Origin: Isoetes taiwanensis
Lineage: Eukaryota; Streptophyta; Lycopodiopsida; Isoetales; Isoetaceae
Length of the DNA: 64,000 bases
Assembly (NCBI GenBank): GCA_021234155.1
Contig: JAJEKV010000055.1
Span: 1,345,090-1,409,089, forward strand
Direction: 5' to 3'
Each line of letters opens with the position of its first letter. Positions within the stretch are counted from its first letter, which is position 1. This document shows positions 1-11,059 of the stretch, in pieces. The translations under genes and the position numbers were made by a program. The notes below the pieces were generated by a model. The model was not told the DNA's origin, ran no database searches, and saw nothing but the letters and a program-made list of their open reading frames with translations.

Positions 1-393
1 TAAAAACACCCCTGTATATGACTTTTTGAAAGGCAAATCCAACCCCGTCCATATAAAGTTTAACCCATGTAGTGGCAAAAAAGCCCCCTAATGTTTTCCT
101 CGCGATGGTCATTCCGCGGACGGTTCCTGATTGGTCGGCTGTTGTTTCTTTCGTGGTGTGGCCTTGGAGCCTCCGAGTCTCACTATGTTTTTTATATTCG
201 CATTGGTGTGCATTCTTGCTTGAGGCATCTAACTCTCTGACGGGTTATTTTCCTTTTTAGCCTTGACTCTCTGCAGGTTATTTTTCACGATCTCCTGGTT
301 GCCAGAGTGCGCGGGGTTGTGCATCAACTATTTGCTTGGTGCAATATTTTCAAGCTGCTGGTTCGAGCACTGCCAGCATTACTCAAGGCCGTT

Positions 394-470
394 GACGACC
401 GTTTCTCGTTAGGGTTTTTCTCGAAAACCTGAAAGGGCGAGGTTTTTCATCTCGATGAGAAGCGGTCGCC
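394..470 (+). repeat. LINE-type 3' tail stem-loop, copy a
   Basis: A long stem-loop. The arms GACGACCGTTTCTC (from 394) and GAGAAGCGGTCGC (to 469) pair with one G-U. They enclose an inner hairpin GGTTTTTCTCGAAAACC and a GAAAGGGCGAGGTTTTT segment. The same core recurs near 51.5 kb (+) and 54.0 kb (-). The minus-strand copy lies just downstream of a LINE-like reverse-transcriptase zinc-finger end, so I infer a LINE 3' untranslated region. The tail continues to about 640, where a GGGGTCAAGTTGT motif is shared with the 51.6 kb copy. The first 390 bases show nothing else I recognise. Confidence 0.6.
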
Positions 471-755
471 AGTTTTTCTCGCCTTTGCATAGACCAAGTG
501 ACAAATAAACCATCTTTTATCCTGTATTCTTTAGTTTCGTCGTGTTCTCGATTATTGTCTAGTTTCGGAGCATTTAATTTTTCAAGTTTTTTCAAAGTTT
601 TCTACCCCTAGTAGGGGGGTCAAGTTGTGCTCAATGATTTCACAAGGCTCAATAAGAATACCACTTCACTTGCCATCATATGTGTTATCATAGGACCCAT
701 TCTAGAAATTAGATGTTTGTGTACTAGGTAATCTATGGGGTTGCCCAATTTACTC

Positions 756-837
756 CCGGTAAAATCATAGCAGTGCCGCCAGATGAGCTGACCAACTCTC
801 GTCGCCTCGTCTGGTGGCGGTGCTGTGATTTTACGGG
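756..837. repeat. 82-bp foldback (inverted repeat)
   Basis: Arms of about 32 nt (756-787 and 806-837) are inverted copies with few mismatches and an 18-nt loop. The arm core TAAAATCATAGCAGTGCCG is answered by CGGTGCTGTGATTTTA. The length fits a small MITE-like foldback or a hairpin RNA precursor. No ORF or target duplication is evident. Confidence 0.6.
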
Positions 838-959
838 CATAAAATGAATAACACCATATATTACCTGACGTAATGCATGGTGAAGGAAATTATGCATGAT
901 GTGGCGATCTGAGTCTACTGCGGTCTTCATAGTGTGGCATTGCTCTGCACACTACAACA

Positions 960-1700
960 AGGCATCATACTACTCCAGCGAGATGCCTACAATTGTCTAT
1001 AACATCGGTAACAATTGTTCAATAAGCATGTGATCTTCGTCGGCATTGAGGTGTCTTCCGCAAGGCGTCAATAAGTGGAGATAAAATTCCATGCTATAAT
1101 TTACAGCAAAATATCTAGTACCTTTCCCCAACATGCATTACATCCAAATAAATCAATTAGAGAGTTAAAGCAGTAGCTATTCTCAACATTGCAAATGGAT
1201 GAACTCTCTATTCTATTCTATTCTATTGTGAGCAAGCAATTGGTTCAATGACTAAACCCCAGAGATCCTACACAAGAACATTGGGAGTCTGGAAATACTA
1301 TCTAGAGCTGAAGCATCTCGATAGCACACCAAGGAGGTTACATCAGACAAACTAGGTGTGTTTCCAAGGGGGAACTCTTTGATGCGTTAGCTTCTTGTCA
1401 TGTCATGCCATAAAAGCAAAATTATTTAAATTACATGGTGTTTTTAAGGTAGTCATCAAAGGCCAAAGTCACATGTCATCAAGAGGCCAAAGTTACATAT
1501 CAAGATTTGTATTGCAAAAGTGTTACGCAATGCGCAAATTTTCTAAATGACATGTCAAGAAATTTCTCTTAGTGCTTATTGTGTGCGTCGTGGTGGAATA
1601 GCATTCTTAGGTCATATTTTTTTTTTTAAATTTAATAGATTTCACCTCATGTACGTTTGGTCTTCGAGGATGACAAAATGTAGGGCTTCATATAAGCCAT
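960..1700. other. Intergenic, no gene recognised
   Basis: AT-rich DNA without convincing coding potential. It contains a short (TATTC)n microsatellite at about 1209-1227, the same simple repeat that forms the tail of the LINE-like ends at 28.2 and 53.9 kb. Confidence 0.5.
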
Positions 1701-1713
1701 TATTGCTTCAACT

Positions 1714-1861
1714 GCCCATCGCGGCGGTAGTCTAGTGGTTAGACCTTTGGCTGATCCGATCACAGGTTCAAATGTCACTGACTACAGTCAGGTGGGAGAT
1801 GTGGGTGAGTGCAAGTCTCACCGTGCGGGGTGTGCCCTTTCCTCCAATAAAAAAAAAAAAA
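1714..1861 (+). mobile_element. tRNA-derived SINE with perfect target-site duplications
   Basis: A 148-bp element. The tRNA-like head has an A-box region TAGTCTAGTGGTTAGA (1729-1744) and a B-box-like GGTTCAAAT about 36 nt further on. A short non-tRNA body follows, ending in a 13-A tail. The 13-bp sequence TATTGCTTCAACT lies directly before it (1701-1713) and directly after the tail (1862-1874), which is the target-site duplication of L1-type retroposition. The intact duplication implies a fairly recent insertion. A body motif (gtgggaga...gtgagtgc..ctc) recurs near 27.1 kb. Confidence 0.9.
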
Positions 1862-2510
1862 TATTGCTTCAACTTAGGGTGAGATTTGACTAGCTTGGAC
1901 ATGTTTGAGGACGTGGTTTTACGAGGTGATTCCACATATGAAACATGTAAAAAATCTACTAGGATACATAAAAGGATCAAGAAAGATGGTGCAAATTCAC
2001 GTGGCGACATTTGAACAAGAGACACTTACATCATTTTTTGGGCCAGCCAATATTGGGTGTCTTTTAAAAAAGGTCATGCTGATGCAATGCCACTTGGGTA
2101 TTTTGAATTTAACTTCCACTCAAGTGGACTTTCTTACATGGCAAATTTGCATTTGTTAAAGTCATAGCCTAGTTGAATCTCATCCTCAGATATGTAAACA
2201 CACAAACAATGATATTTTATCTAGCATGCCAGCCAAGCATTTACATCCTGCCCTGCATACTTCAATGCAGGAATGGACAACCTCTAAATTGGACATTTCT
2301 ATCAAAATTTCGACTGAAAGTTTGCCTATCAAATTGGATTTTTGCGGCTGAAAGTTTGCCTGTCGATTGGATTTTTCCAACTAATCGAACAGGATTGGAG
2401 CCTTGTGGACATCCTGCGTTGCGTTTATTCCGAAAGATTAAGATTTTCTCTCTAATCTGCTTAAGGCACCAATCAGGGCAAGGATCTCGAATAGGAGGGC
2501 CCGACAGACA

Positions 2511-4932
2511 ATGTGGAACAAAATTTTAAGGAGGAGATGGTCCGTTAGGAGGGAAGCCCTTCAGAGCTTGATGGGTCTTCCCACACCTCTTGGGCCCTAT
2601 GGCGTATCCTTTGCTGATCTTCAGCTCAAGAATACGCCTATGTTGCGTGTTTTCTACCCAACATTGGAGCAACCAAAATGGTACAGCGATCTTTTTGCTC
2701 GGAGGTGGCTTTTGGGTGTTGGATATGCATTTGGGTACCTCAACAAGGTTCTTGTTCCGAACACTTTATTCCGCCGTGTTATGCTTTGGATCCTTGCAGG
2801 TATGCCCACTTTATTTTCTGAATCTGTTGCCCTTCAAGATGGATTTGTTGTAGATACATGCAGTATTGTTTGTTTGGCTATTCGTCATTCAAACCAAAAC
2901 GAACACTTGACTTGCCTCAATGATAGCTCTATGATATTCATGGTTTTATTCATCGACTAAATGTAATTCATGAGCTTCGTTGTGTTGATAAGTCGCCCCA
3001 TTTTGAAAGAACTTTGGTAACAAGGTTGCTCAGTGGACTAGGCAATTTGGGACTGTAATTGCTAGCAAAACTTTAGGGGCTGATCGATGTGGTCCTAAGT
3101 ATGATTCATGGCACACACCAGATCTATGCAGTTAGTCATCTGGTCTATCTCATCTAAATGTCTACTCTGTAGATACCATATTACCAACCGATCTGGATGA
3201 GTCGCATGAGTTACAAATTAAAGGCAAGTAAATGCAGTTTGACTGAGTTCTTGAATCAGATATCAGTTGGCTGGCTCCTTTGTGCCCATATAGAGTTCAT
3301 AAATCATATGAAGAGCATATATGCTGTGTGGTTGAGAATAGCTGTGCCCTAATATTCAGCATTTTTGAAAGGCTCTTTTTATTATCTAGTGCATCCAAGT
3401 CAGGCCTGAAGGGTCAATCTTACCTTTATATCTGAAAATGTTCGTTTCACTCATTGGACTTCAGGCTTGCAGGAGGAACATATATGTTGATGTGGCCTGG
3501 TTCGGCATTGGCTGCATCTCTGTCAAATCCAATTTATCAGCCAGGAGATTTGCAACCTGATGGCCGATTATATGTCATAATTTTTTCACATGGATTGTGG
3601 GCGTGCAGAACAACTTATAGTGCATTTTGCTGTGATATGGCATCTCATGGGTACAGTTACGTTTGCACTGCATTCAGAAGACAGGCTATTTATTACCTGT
3701 TGTCTAAAGAAATGCAAAGATGAATTTGCATGAGTTTGTTTGCTTCTTATACAGTAATTGAAACTAATGGCATTTTGCAGCATATTAGTTAAGCGTGTTG
3801 CATCACACTGCAGTCCAATGGCATAAGAAAACAAACTTAGTTTTGAATAATTCAGTCTGAGGATGGAATTTAACCTGTTCTATGTTCCATGTTCACAAAT
3901 AACTTGTTACTATGGATTTGTGTATTTGACATAATGATGTTTATTCTCCCATGCATCCACCAATCTTTTGTCTGGATCAGTTGTTGTTGCACCTGAACAT
4001 CTTGATGGTTCAGCAAACCTGGCCTGCTATATTGACAACAATGGCAGGAAGAATTGGGTTCATCATAGATTTGCTGATGCTGCTTTAAAGGACTTGAGCA
4101 TGGAAGAGCGTAGCAAGTAGCTGGATCAGGTATCCCAATCTCTGATGGGCCTGCTTAAGGGTTGAGCACATTACCAGTTCTATCAAGCATGAAACATGAG
4201 ATGCCACACTGTTTGATTTTAATTTATTTATGAGTGGGACTCTGGGTCTTTTTTTGCAGCAGGCTTCTGAAGTTCAGAAAATTTTAGATGTTTTGGAAGA
4301 CCTTGATGCTTGTAGAGTGGGGCAAGATGAAAATTTGGTGAATGGTTCAGTAGCTTTAGATGTCAGATCCTTGGAAGGCAGGATAGACATAAACCGTATA
4401 GCTATGGCAGGCCATGCAGCAGAACTTGACAAAAGAATCAAATCATGCCTTGGCCTTGACGTTTGGTGGGAACCCATGAAGAAGGCATGTAAGAAACGAG
4501 CATTGCTCTTATCATGTGTAGGAATGCATGATCGATGTGAGATTTTTGTACCAGATTAACAACGATGGTGCTGGCAATGATGTTCCTATTTTACTTCTTA
4601 ATACGGAGATTTGACTGGAAAGCCTTGCGAGATGCTCGCTTGATGTTCATGAACAGGAGGACTTCTGGACTGACAACTAAGCTGGCTGCAATCAAGGTCT
4701 TCTCCTTGCTTCAAGTTTCAAACATGCAGGGGACTTGTCATCAAGACCAATCAGATGTGTCTTTGCTTTTGCCAAATTTGACCAAGAGATTATCTGACGT
4801 CACCAATATGTTCTTCTATGACTAAATACATGGTGCTACCTAGCCTTTCTGGAACATTGGATGCACAAGTTGCTAAAGACATAAATAGTAGGACTTGCCT
4901 GCAATTCTTGGAGAATCATTTTCTACTGTCAG
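2511..4932 (+). pseudogene. Platelet-activating factor acetylhydrolase-like gene, pseudogene
   Basis: Relic of a plant PAF-acetylhydrolase family lipase (alpha/beta hydrolase). Exon-like blocks run in order. An N-terminal block (about 2511-2797) reads LRVFYPTLEQPKW and ends at CAG|GTATGC. A block near 3463-3653 reads VIIFSHGLWACRTTYSAF. Block 3981-4129 reads VVAPEHLDGSANL between AG and GT splice sites. Block 4260-about 4550 reads RIDINRIAMAGH then KSCLGLDVWWEPM. A C-terminal block carries GTCHQDQSDVSLLLPNLTKR, with the probable catalytic His, and GTLDAQVAKDINSRTCLQFL, ending at CAG|GTAAGC. Lesions: an in-frame TAG at 4118-4120; the nucleophile motif GHSFGG reduced to GH followed by AAEL, so the catalytic Ser is gone; and a frame change in the last block. 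The family assignment is firm, and function is very unlikely. Confidence 0.85.
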
Positions 4933-4939
4933 GTAAGCT

Positions 4940-5690
4940 TGTGAATGTGTCAATCTACTTTTCCAATATGTAACACTCATTTACTTGAATGCCAGGGAAA
5001 GGCTTCCCAGTAGCTGGGAGGTTTTTCGCTGAAGATAATGAGCACTTGATGTGGAGTACTTGATGTCAAAAAAAGTTGCCATTTTTGAAAAACAAGGACC
5101 AATCCTATAATAGGAGAAATTCTTGCAATCGAATTTCCTAACAATCTGGACGTGAACCTTGCAAAATAAAGATATCTAAACAAAAATTGTTTGCACTAAA
5201 TCCCAATCACCTTTGAAACTTTGAAACTGGGCTTGTGTGATACATATATTTATCCATCAGGTGATACTAATATTAACTTCAAAGCTTTTGAGTGGCCTTG
5301 TACTATTTAACAAATGTCAACTTCAAAGTTGGATAACCAAATTAAGAACCCTTTCTCTACGTCTTGTGAGTAAGCCTTGGTACTATTTTCACTCGATTGT
5401 CATTGATGAAGCTCTCGTGTATTCCCAGCCGTTGGATCTGGGAATATCCCATAGCAAATGCCTTCTCGGATCATTCTAGTCCTACACCTAAGCGTTTGAC
5501 AGTATCAAATGCTTAGGTGCCTTTATTTCTTAGGGATTTGACAACCATACCATGATTTCCAATGCATCATTCACTCCACAATAGAATTATGCTCCTAATA
5601 AATAGAAACTAATAAGTAGGAACTTTTTATCCTGCAAGAAACAAGGGCATGCCATTTTTGAGGGCATGCCATTGTGTGTGGTTAGAGTCA
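4940..5690. other. Intergenic, no gene recognised
   Basis: AT-rich sequence after the PAF-acetylhydrolase relic. Short ORFs here have no recognisable domains or codon bias. A small duplicated word (gggcatgccatt, about 5646-5671) is the only repeat seen. Confidence 0.4.
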
Positions 5691-5704
5691 TTCTAAGCAA
5701 TAGC

Positions 5705-5790
5705 TTGGGGATTCGAACGCACAGCTCCAAACGGACTTACCTTACACTTCCAAAATAGTTACTCCAGCTTCCTTTCTAACCACTCGCATT
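5705..5790 (-). mobile_element. Possible old tRNA-derived SINE head
   Basis: On the minus strand, an A-box-like GAGTGGTTAGAAAGG is followed about 55 nt later by a good B box, GTTCGAATCCCC. The A-box resembles that of the SINE at 1714. The spacing is long for a tRNA and no cloverleaf forms, so this is not a tRNA gene. No tail or duplication is visible. Confidence 0.3.
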
Positions 5791-6239
5791 CGATTCCTCA
5801 TTAGGGTGCCATATCAAGATTGTAAGCTCCTGTTTCCTTGAACATTTCTACCCTGTTTGTTGGACCTACATTCTCTGTTTCTATCCGATACTTCGAAAAT
5901 ACATCAGAATTTATCCCACAGCTATCCATGCATATGTAGAATCAATTGCAAATATATTTTCATTTCAACTTCTCTGGCAGACAATGCAACAGCTTTTGGT
6001 CTGTCTTCTACATCACATGAATAAAGAGGATATGAGGCATCAGAACAACTCTGGGAAGAACTACCACCGACTAACTTTGTTTGAGATATAGATTTAAAAG
6101 CAGGAAGAAGGATAGCCATCTGCACAAAAAAAAACCCCTGCATAAAAATAAAGGACGAGGCCTCATCTCTTTCTAAGCAAGCATTGTCTCCCATTTCATA
6201 AGGCCACCATTAAGCCCCTCCTTCCTTGGGCTTTGCTTT

Positions 6240-7359
6240 ATCATATGCATCCGTATCCTAATGCGTCTCCCTTTCTAAAGGGGTTGCTTGCTGCTTGGGA
6301 CACCTGTCGTCTCTCTTTTCCCTATTAATCTCGAGGCATGTCTTCGGTTGTCCACTCCATCTTTGGTGGATTCCTTTGCTTGGACACTCGAGAAATGTGC
6401 CTCTAAGTGTGGTTGTTCATCCAAAGACACAACGGACGATGGATAGCAAAAATAAGCACTATTGCGACTTGGTATGAGTCCGGTCATCTCATGTCATGGG
6501 AAGCATTTAGAACAAAGTTCTTGTTGTCTGGATGGGACGAGTAATCTGGAATCATATTCTTTGCATTGTTGCCACAGGATTACGGTCCACGATTGAGGTA
6601 ATCGTATGGGGTTGCCATCGATATCCGGCCGGGCGGTTTGTGTCTTCTGTGTATAAACTGCTTGTGCATTAAAAATCCTGCCTCCATCTAATAGGTGGCA
6701 TCTTCGTCCCTCACCCACAATGGAAAAGTGTTTGGATATGGGTATGGGATAAAGCCGCTTCATCCCAAAGTAGTAGTTTTATGGTGGCAAGTGATCCATA
6801 GATGCCTCGTGAGTCAACGAGGTTGGTCCATAAAATGGATAATCGGATTTCGTGAGCTCTCGTCCTTTATGCCCGCAAAGGGTTGAGAGTATTGAGCATT
6901 GTTTTTTCTTGTGTGAGCGGCCCCGCAGGGCATGGTCTTGGTTGTTGACCCTATTTGGCACGTCTCGATCTAGCCGAAGAAATTTTGCTTGCTATCTATC
7001 CCGATGCTTGGCCCAAACTACGAGAAAACGAGCTTTTCATCTCGCATGTGGTCGGGCTTTTATGGTCAATCCGAAGAGAAGGAGGTTGTTCATCTTTAAG
7101 GGCGTGATCTGCCGGATGAGATTGTTCTTCAGTGGGCGCAAAATAAAATTGTTATGGCTTATAATTGTTCTTCTCTTGATCAAGAGAAGAAGGTACTGAT
7201 CTGGCATACTTACCTTCAGATTCATTCTTTTGCATAGGCAGATGGTTGTGCTCAGTTGGATCGGTTTGTCCACTAGGGTTATAATCATGTCTTTGCATTT
7301 TATGTTGCTCTAGTTCTTACTTGGTGAATAAAGCTTGTCGTCCTTCAAAAAAAAAAAAA
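6240..7359 (+). mobile_element. L1-like LINE, 5'-truncated 3' end with poly(A)
   Basis: The 3' part of an L1-type non-LTR element. Around 6740-6800 it reads KPLHPKVVVLWWQVIHRCL, the conserved start of the zinc-binding region that follows reverse transcriptase in plant LINEs (zf-RVT). A second frame at 6850-6960 reads CPQRVESIEHCFFLCERPRR, the Cys/His part of the same domain, so a frame change lies between. Upstream 6240-6690 is similar in composition and has SWYESGHLMSWEAF-like coding traces. The element ends with AATAAA (7327-7332) and 13 A residues (7347-7359). The reverse transcriptase core is absent, as expected from 5' truncation. Confidence 0.75.
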
Positions 7360-7361
7360 CA

Positions 7362-8400
7362 ATACCTACATGGATATACATTTTTGCAAGAATCTCCTGC
7401 ACAAGAAATAAGCTCTTCACCTGTGTAACAAAGAAAAATGCATGGAACTTTAACCATAACTAAATTTTGGCTCTGGATATCGCCCTGCACATAAATGGAT
7501 CAATATAGAATTGACACTTTACTTTTTAAACAGGACGATCAAGGACATCTAAGGTCTTGCTAGAACCAGTCTTAGCTGCATCAAGCATTTCCTTGCCACA
7601 TAAAGCATAGGGTAAGGGCTTTATAGACTCCAATCTCACCCAGAATCGCCATCTAATGCTAATATAACAGCAAGTTTACCTTCTAAAATTGGCCCGCTAC
7701 ATCAACATGAGGTGTCATGAGCTACAGGTGTTTTATTCTCTAGCGTCTACACTCTCTCTCTAGCACCTACACTCTCTTTTCTTGAGAGGGCCTATACTCT
7801 CCGTCTCCCTCTAGCACCTACACGCTCTCTCTAGAGCCCACACTCTCAGCTTCTCTCTCTAGGGTTTTTAGACACTTTCTCACTCTACACTACCTATTCA
7901 TCCCATGCACCTTTGGCCAATTGCTATCTTTGCTCCCTTTGTCTTGCACTCTTCTACCAATTTCTCTTGTGCATTCTTCTACCAATTTCTCCCTTCCCTG
8001 ACCTTCTTGGCCACTTTGTCTCTCTGGGGTTTCATCTTTTGGCAACATTCTCTCACTGCTTTGCACTCTTCTACCAATTTCTCTCTTCCTAAAACTTCTT
8101 GGCCACTTTCTCTCTCATTTTTTGCCGCTTTCTATCTCTATTTCCCCCTCTCAAAGGATGTAATGTTGCTAGATCTCTTTAGGCAACACCAAAGCCCCCT
8201 GTCACCTCAAGCCCAGCTCAAAAGAATTCTGTCAGTAGCAGGAATTGAACCTCCCCCCCATAGGGTTGAACCCCTCCAATCCCCTCTATGTCAAACACTG
8301 AGGGTGGGTAGCATTTATGCTTCAATATCATATTATGATCTAGTTGACCATCCAAAAACCCCTTAGCTCCTTGAACCTTTGCTTCTCCATACCAACTCCC
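7362..8400. other. Noncoding; pyrimidine-rich tract
   Basis: 7362-7730 shows no gene. From about 7735 to 8160 the plus strand is strongly CT-rich, with repeated CTCTCTCTAGCACCTACACT units and three copies of a TTGCACTCTTCTACCAATTTCTC-type sentence (about 7946, 7969 and 8061). This is a degenerate tandem repeat rather than a gene. About 8235-8275 contains a B-box-like GGTTCAATTCC on the minus strand, too little to call a SINE. Confidence 0.4.
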
Positions 8401-8437
8401 TCTCTCTCCATCTAGCTTTTAGATCCCTGCGTCAGTC

Positions 8438-9240
8438 ATGGCAACTTCAGTGATAGAAGAGCCAGATGAGCCCTGCATCTCTTCAACCTATCCTACAGAC
8501 ATGCACATCGATGACACCGATACACAGTCACCTCCATCGGGGGCGGACATGGCAGCTAAACTTCTCTTAAAAGAGTACATAGTGGCAACACCCGTATACA
8601 AACCAGATGATACGGGTAAGAATTACAGTAATACACTGGTAAGATAAGCACAAGCAAAGACCTGCACAACTAGCTTGGCCCGCCAGGCACATAGCAAGTA
8701 CTCCAACCTAGTAGCAAGCTGGACCCATCCACCATCATCGGCATCACCAGACCAGACGCCTGAGGATCACTGGAAACAAGTTCTAGCAATGGCAGAGGCC
8801 AACACAGCTAGGATTTGCCTACTTAGCAGAAGAAGTACAGGCCTTGGCACCCAAGTTGCTCAAAAAATAGCCGATGACAGAAAAATAACGTGTTTCTAGC
8901 ATGGAGACTCGCATTCAACAGCTTGAGAACGACCTCCGCCTAGCACACTCTGAAAGGCATCAAGATAGGGTGCGACTTGCTTATCATCGAATTAGTCTGA
9001 CACCCAGTCCGCCAAGATCAATACTATAGCTCGAGATTGGCAACATTTCGAGCGAGATACTAGGACAATCCTATCCCTACTCTGCAAAAGAAAGCTGAGG
9101 AGAGGGCAACCACAGTCCAAAAGATGCTACAGACAGCCAGTGAGATGCAATACCAGATCTTAAAACCCTCGAAACCCTCCAAAGCAAGGTCCGCAGTCTA
9201 CAGGAAATTTCTTCCGCTCATACTCTTCAGTGATGTCTCT
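8438..9240 (+). pseudogene. Unrecognised ORF remnant with coiled-coil stretch
   Basis: A start at 8438 opens an acidic N-terminus (MATSVIEEPDEPC) of about 69 codons. Coding-like sequence then continues in other frames. One part (about 8675-8897) contains WTHPPSSASPDQTPEDHWKQ, and one from about 8901 reads METRIQQLENDLRLAHSERH, a probable coiled coil. No domain is recognised. It could be the remains of a transposon-encoded structural protein or of a host gene. It is clearly not one intact reading frame. Confidence 0.35.
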
Positions 9241-9344
9241 GACGCTTAATTCATTTTTGGTGGGAGTGTTGACATATTGCAGTCAATTCTGTTTGCCTCA
9301 AAACTTAGATGTGTTTATGGTCCTTATTAATTGTTTTTTTACAG

Positions 9345-10365
9345 TGGAATTGAGCCATCCTCAACAACTATTGAGATTAAAAGGGCATATCAAAAACTAG
9401 CATTGAGACATCATCCGGACAAAGTAATACGCTTCCTGTACTTCTCTTGTTTTATATTCTATTATTTATGAACTCTGAAGAAAAAAGATCTTGCTGACGC
9501 ATACATTTACTTCTGGTATTCTTGCTCAATGCAAAACTAGTAGAGGCTGAAACCATGACTCATGATGTAGTAAGGGATCTGCTGGGGGGTTAAACTAGAT
9601 ATTAAGAACTGTGGTAAGAAATTGAATATTTGTTCTTGAGATCTTAAGGACTTCTATTAACAAAACATGCAATTCTTTTGCCAGTCTCTATTTTCACAAG
9701 AGATATTTCACCACCAGCATGGAGTTGAGGAGGTCAAGTTTATTGAGCATGATTTTCCTTCCAATGGACCTGCCAAGATCATTACTGACATCGCGGCTTT
9801 TTGTTGCAGGATAAGGAAATAGAAATTTTAAGGATGTGACTTCATGAATTTGTTGATGAAAGAGAAAGGTGGTTACTTGTATTCAATTTCCTAGTCAATG
9901 TTTGCTGTTATTTAATAGGTGTTAATTGATGTGTTTTTATTTGTATGGCAGTTGGTAGATGAGATAAAGTCCAAACAAACAGAAATGACATTAGATTGGG
10001 GATGGATAATGAAAAATTAAAGGTATCTTGTTTTGTAGTCATTTTGTAGAGTTATGATTGATATATGTCTTTAATCCTGTTCTTATATATGATTTCAAGT
10101 AGGCAGCCAGTCTTTCTCGCCCTGGCAGAGAAGGTGATGTCTTTCTGACCCTTGAAGCTTTAAGAAAATTGCAAGACAGGCAATGGAACAGGAGTTCTTA
10201 GACAAGAGAATCAAGGTAAAGAAGTGAAATGGCTTATTGTGGGTTTTAAATCGAAGTAATGGATTTTTAAAATTCTTTCCATCTTACAGGCCAGAGTTGT
10301 TGAAGAAAGGCAGCGGTTGGGTTGTTTTGCTCGCCTTCACCATCCCCAAATGCAGGATTTCACAG
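9345..10365 (+). pseudogene. J-domain (DnaJ/Hsp40) gene relic with exon-like blocks
   Basis: Exon 9345-9423 is bounded by a pyrimidine tract plus ACAG and by a GTAATA donor. It reads GIEPSSTTIEIKRAYQKL then ALRHHPDK, helix II of a J-domain with the diagnostic HPD at 9412-9420, which stimulates Hsp70 ATPase. The wording is closest to plant TPR-DnaJ proteins, though this is from memory. Further blocks with splice sites follow at 10103-10215 and 10290-10365. In one frame they give AMEQEFLDKRIK and ARVVEERQRLGCFARLHH, a charged helical stretch. In another frame the first of these blocks hits a stop. Whether these blocks belong to the J-domain gene is inference. Helix III and the rest of the J-domain are not found. 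Confidence 0.6.
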
Positions 10366-10734
10366 GTCTCCATCAATTTCTACGAATAAAGGAGCGAGTC
10401 ATAGATTTCCTTGCAGACCAAGTTCGGTTTATCAGAGATAACTGTTTATATATTTATACAATAAAAGCATCTCAGCTGCATCTTGTACATTCCTATGATT
10501 TTATCATATTTATAAAATGCCCATTCTTTTATTCAGGATTTGGTTTTTGAATCACAGAATTGGTCCATCGCAATGAATGTGTCATTGTGGCTTTAAAGCC
10601 TCCCAATTTGGTGCACTCTTCCTAATTGTGAATTTAACTTTCAAGTTTCTTTAATGGATAACCAGCTTATTTCTATAGCAATAGGAGTACAATAAAATGC
10701 TCTGCGACAACAAACTTTTTGACAGAACTTTTAA

Positions 10735-11059
10735 TGCATATTCTGACGATTCCCTGGCGATTTTGGCAACGAAAATTCTGACGATATTTTTGATGAAAAA
10801 GTTGGCGAAAATTCTGACGATTTTTGCGATGCAAAATGTGACGAAAATTCTGACGACTTTTTTGACGTTTTTTCTGACGATTTTTCTTACACATCATTGT
10901 CAGAAGATCTGATGCTTTTTCTGACGATTTTTCTGACACTATATCGTCAGATAATATTCGTCAGGTAAATCGTCAGCCAGTAGTATCTGGGTAGTTCTCT
11001 GTTTTGTGAAGAACATCTGACGACTTTTCTGAAAAAAAATGCTCAATTCTCTTGTAGTG
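10735..11059 (+). mobile_element. CACTA (En/Spm-type) terminus with subterminal repeats
   Basis: The terminus CTTGTAGTG (11051-11059) is the inverted form of CACTACAAG. Inside it lies about 300 bp packed with the motif CTGACGA, about seven direct copies, plus three inverted CGTCAG copies at about 10950-10975. CACTA transposons carry such arrays as transposase-binding sites. The body should lie to the left, but I found neither a matching CACTACAAG end nor a transposase, so this is probably a truncated copy. Confidence 0.7.

Noticed and set aside
945-960. CACTA transposon 5' end (CACTACAACAA)
   Set aside because: It does not match the CACTACAAGAG terminus implied at 11059, no subterminal repeats follow, and the same short word occurs by chance at 25.8, 47.0 and 63.4 kb.
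5705-5790. tRNA gene on the minus strand
   Set aside because: The B box is good, but A-to-B spacing is too long and no acceptor stem or anticodon arm can be formed. Kept only as a weak SINE head.
7905-8366. 153-codon ORF in pyrimidine-rich DNA
   Set aside because: Repeats of one sentence in a CT-rich tract explain the open frame. No domain is present.
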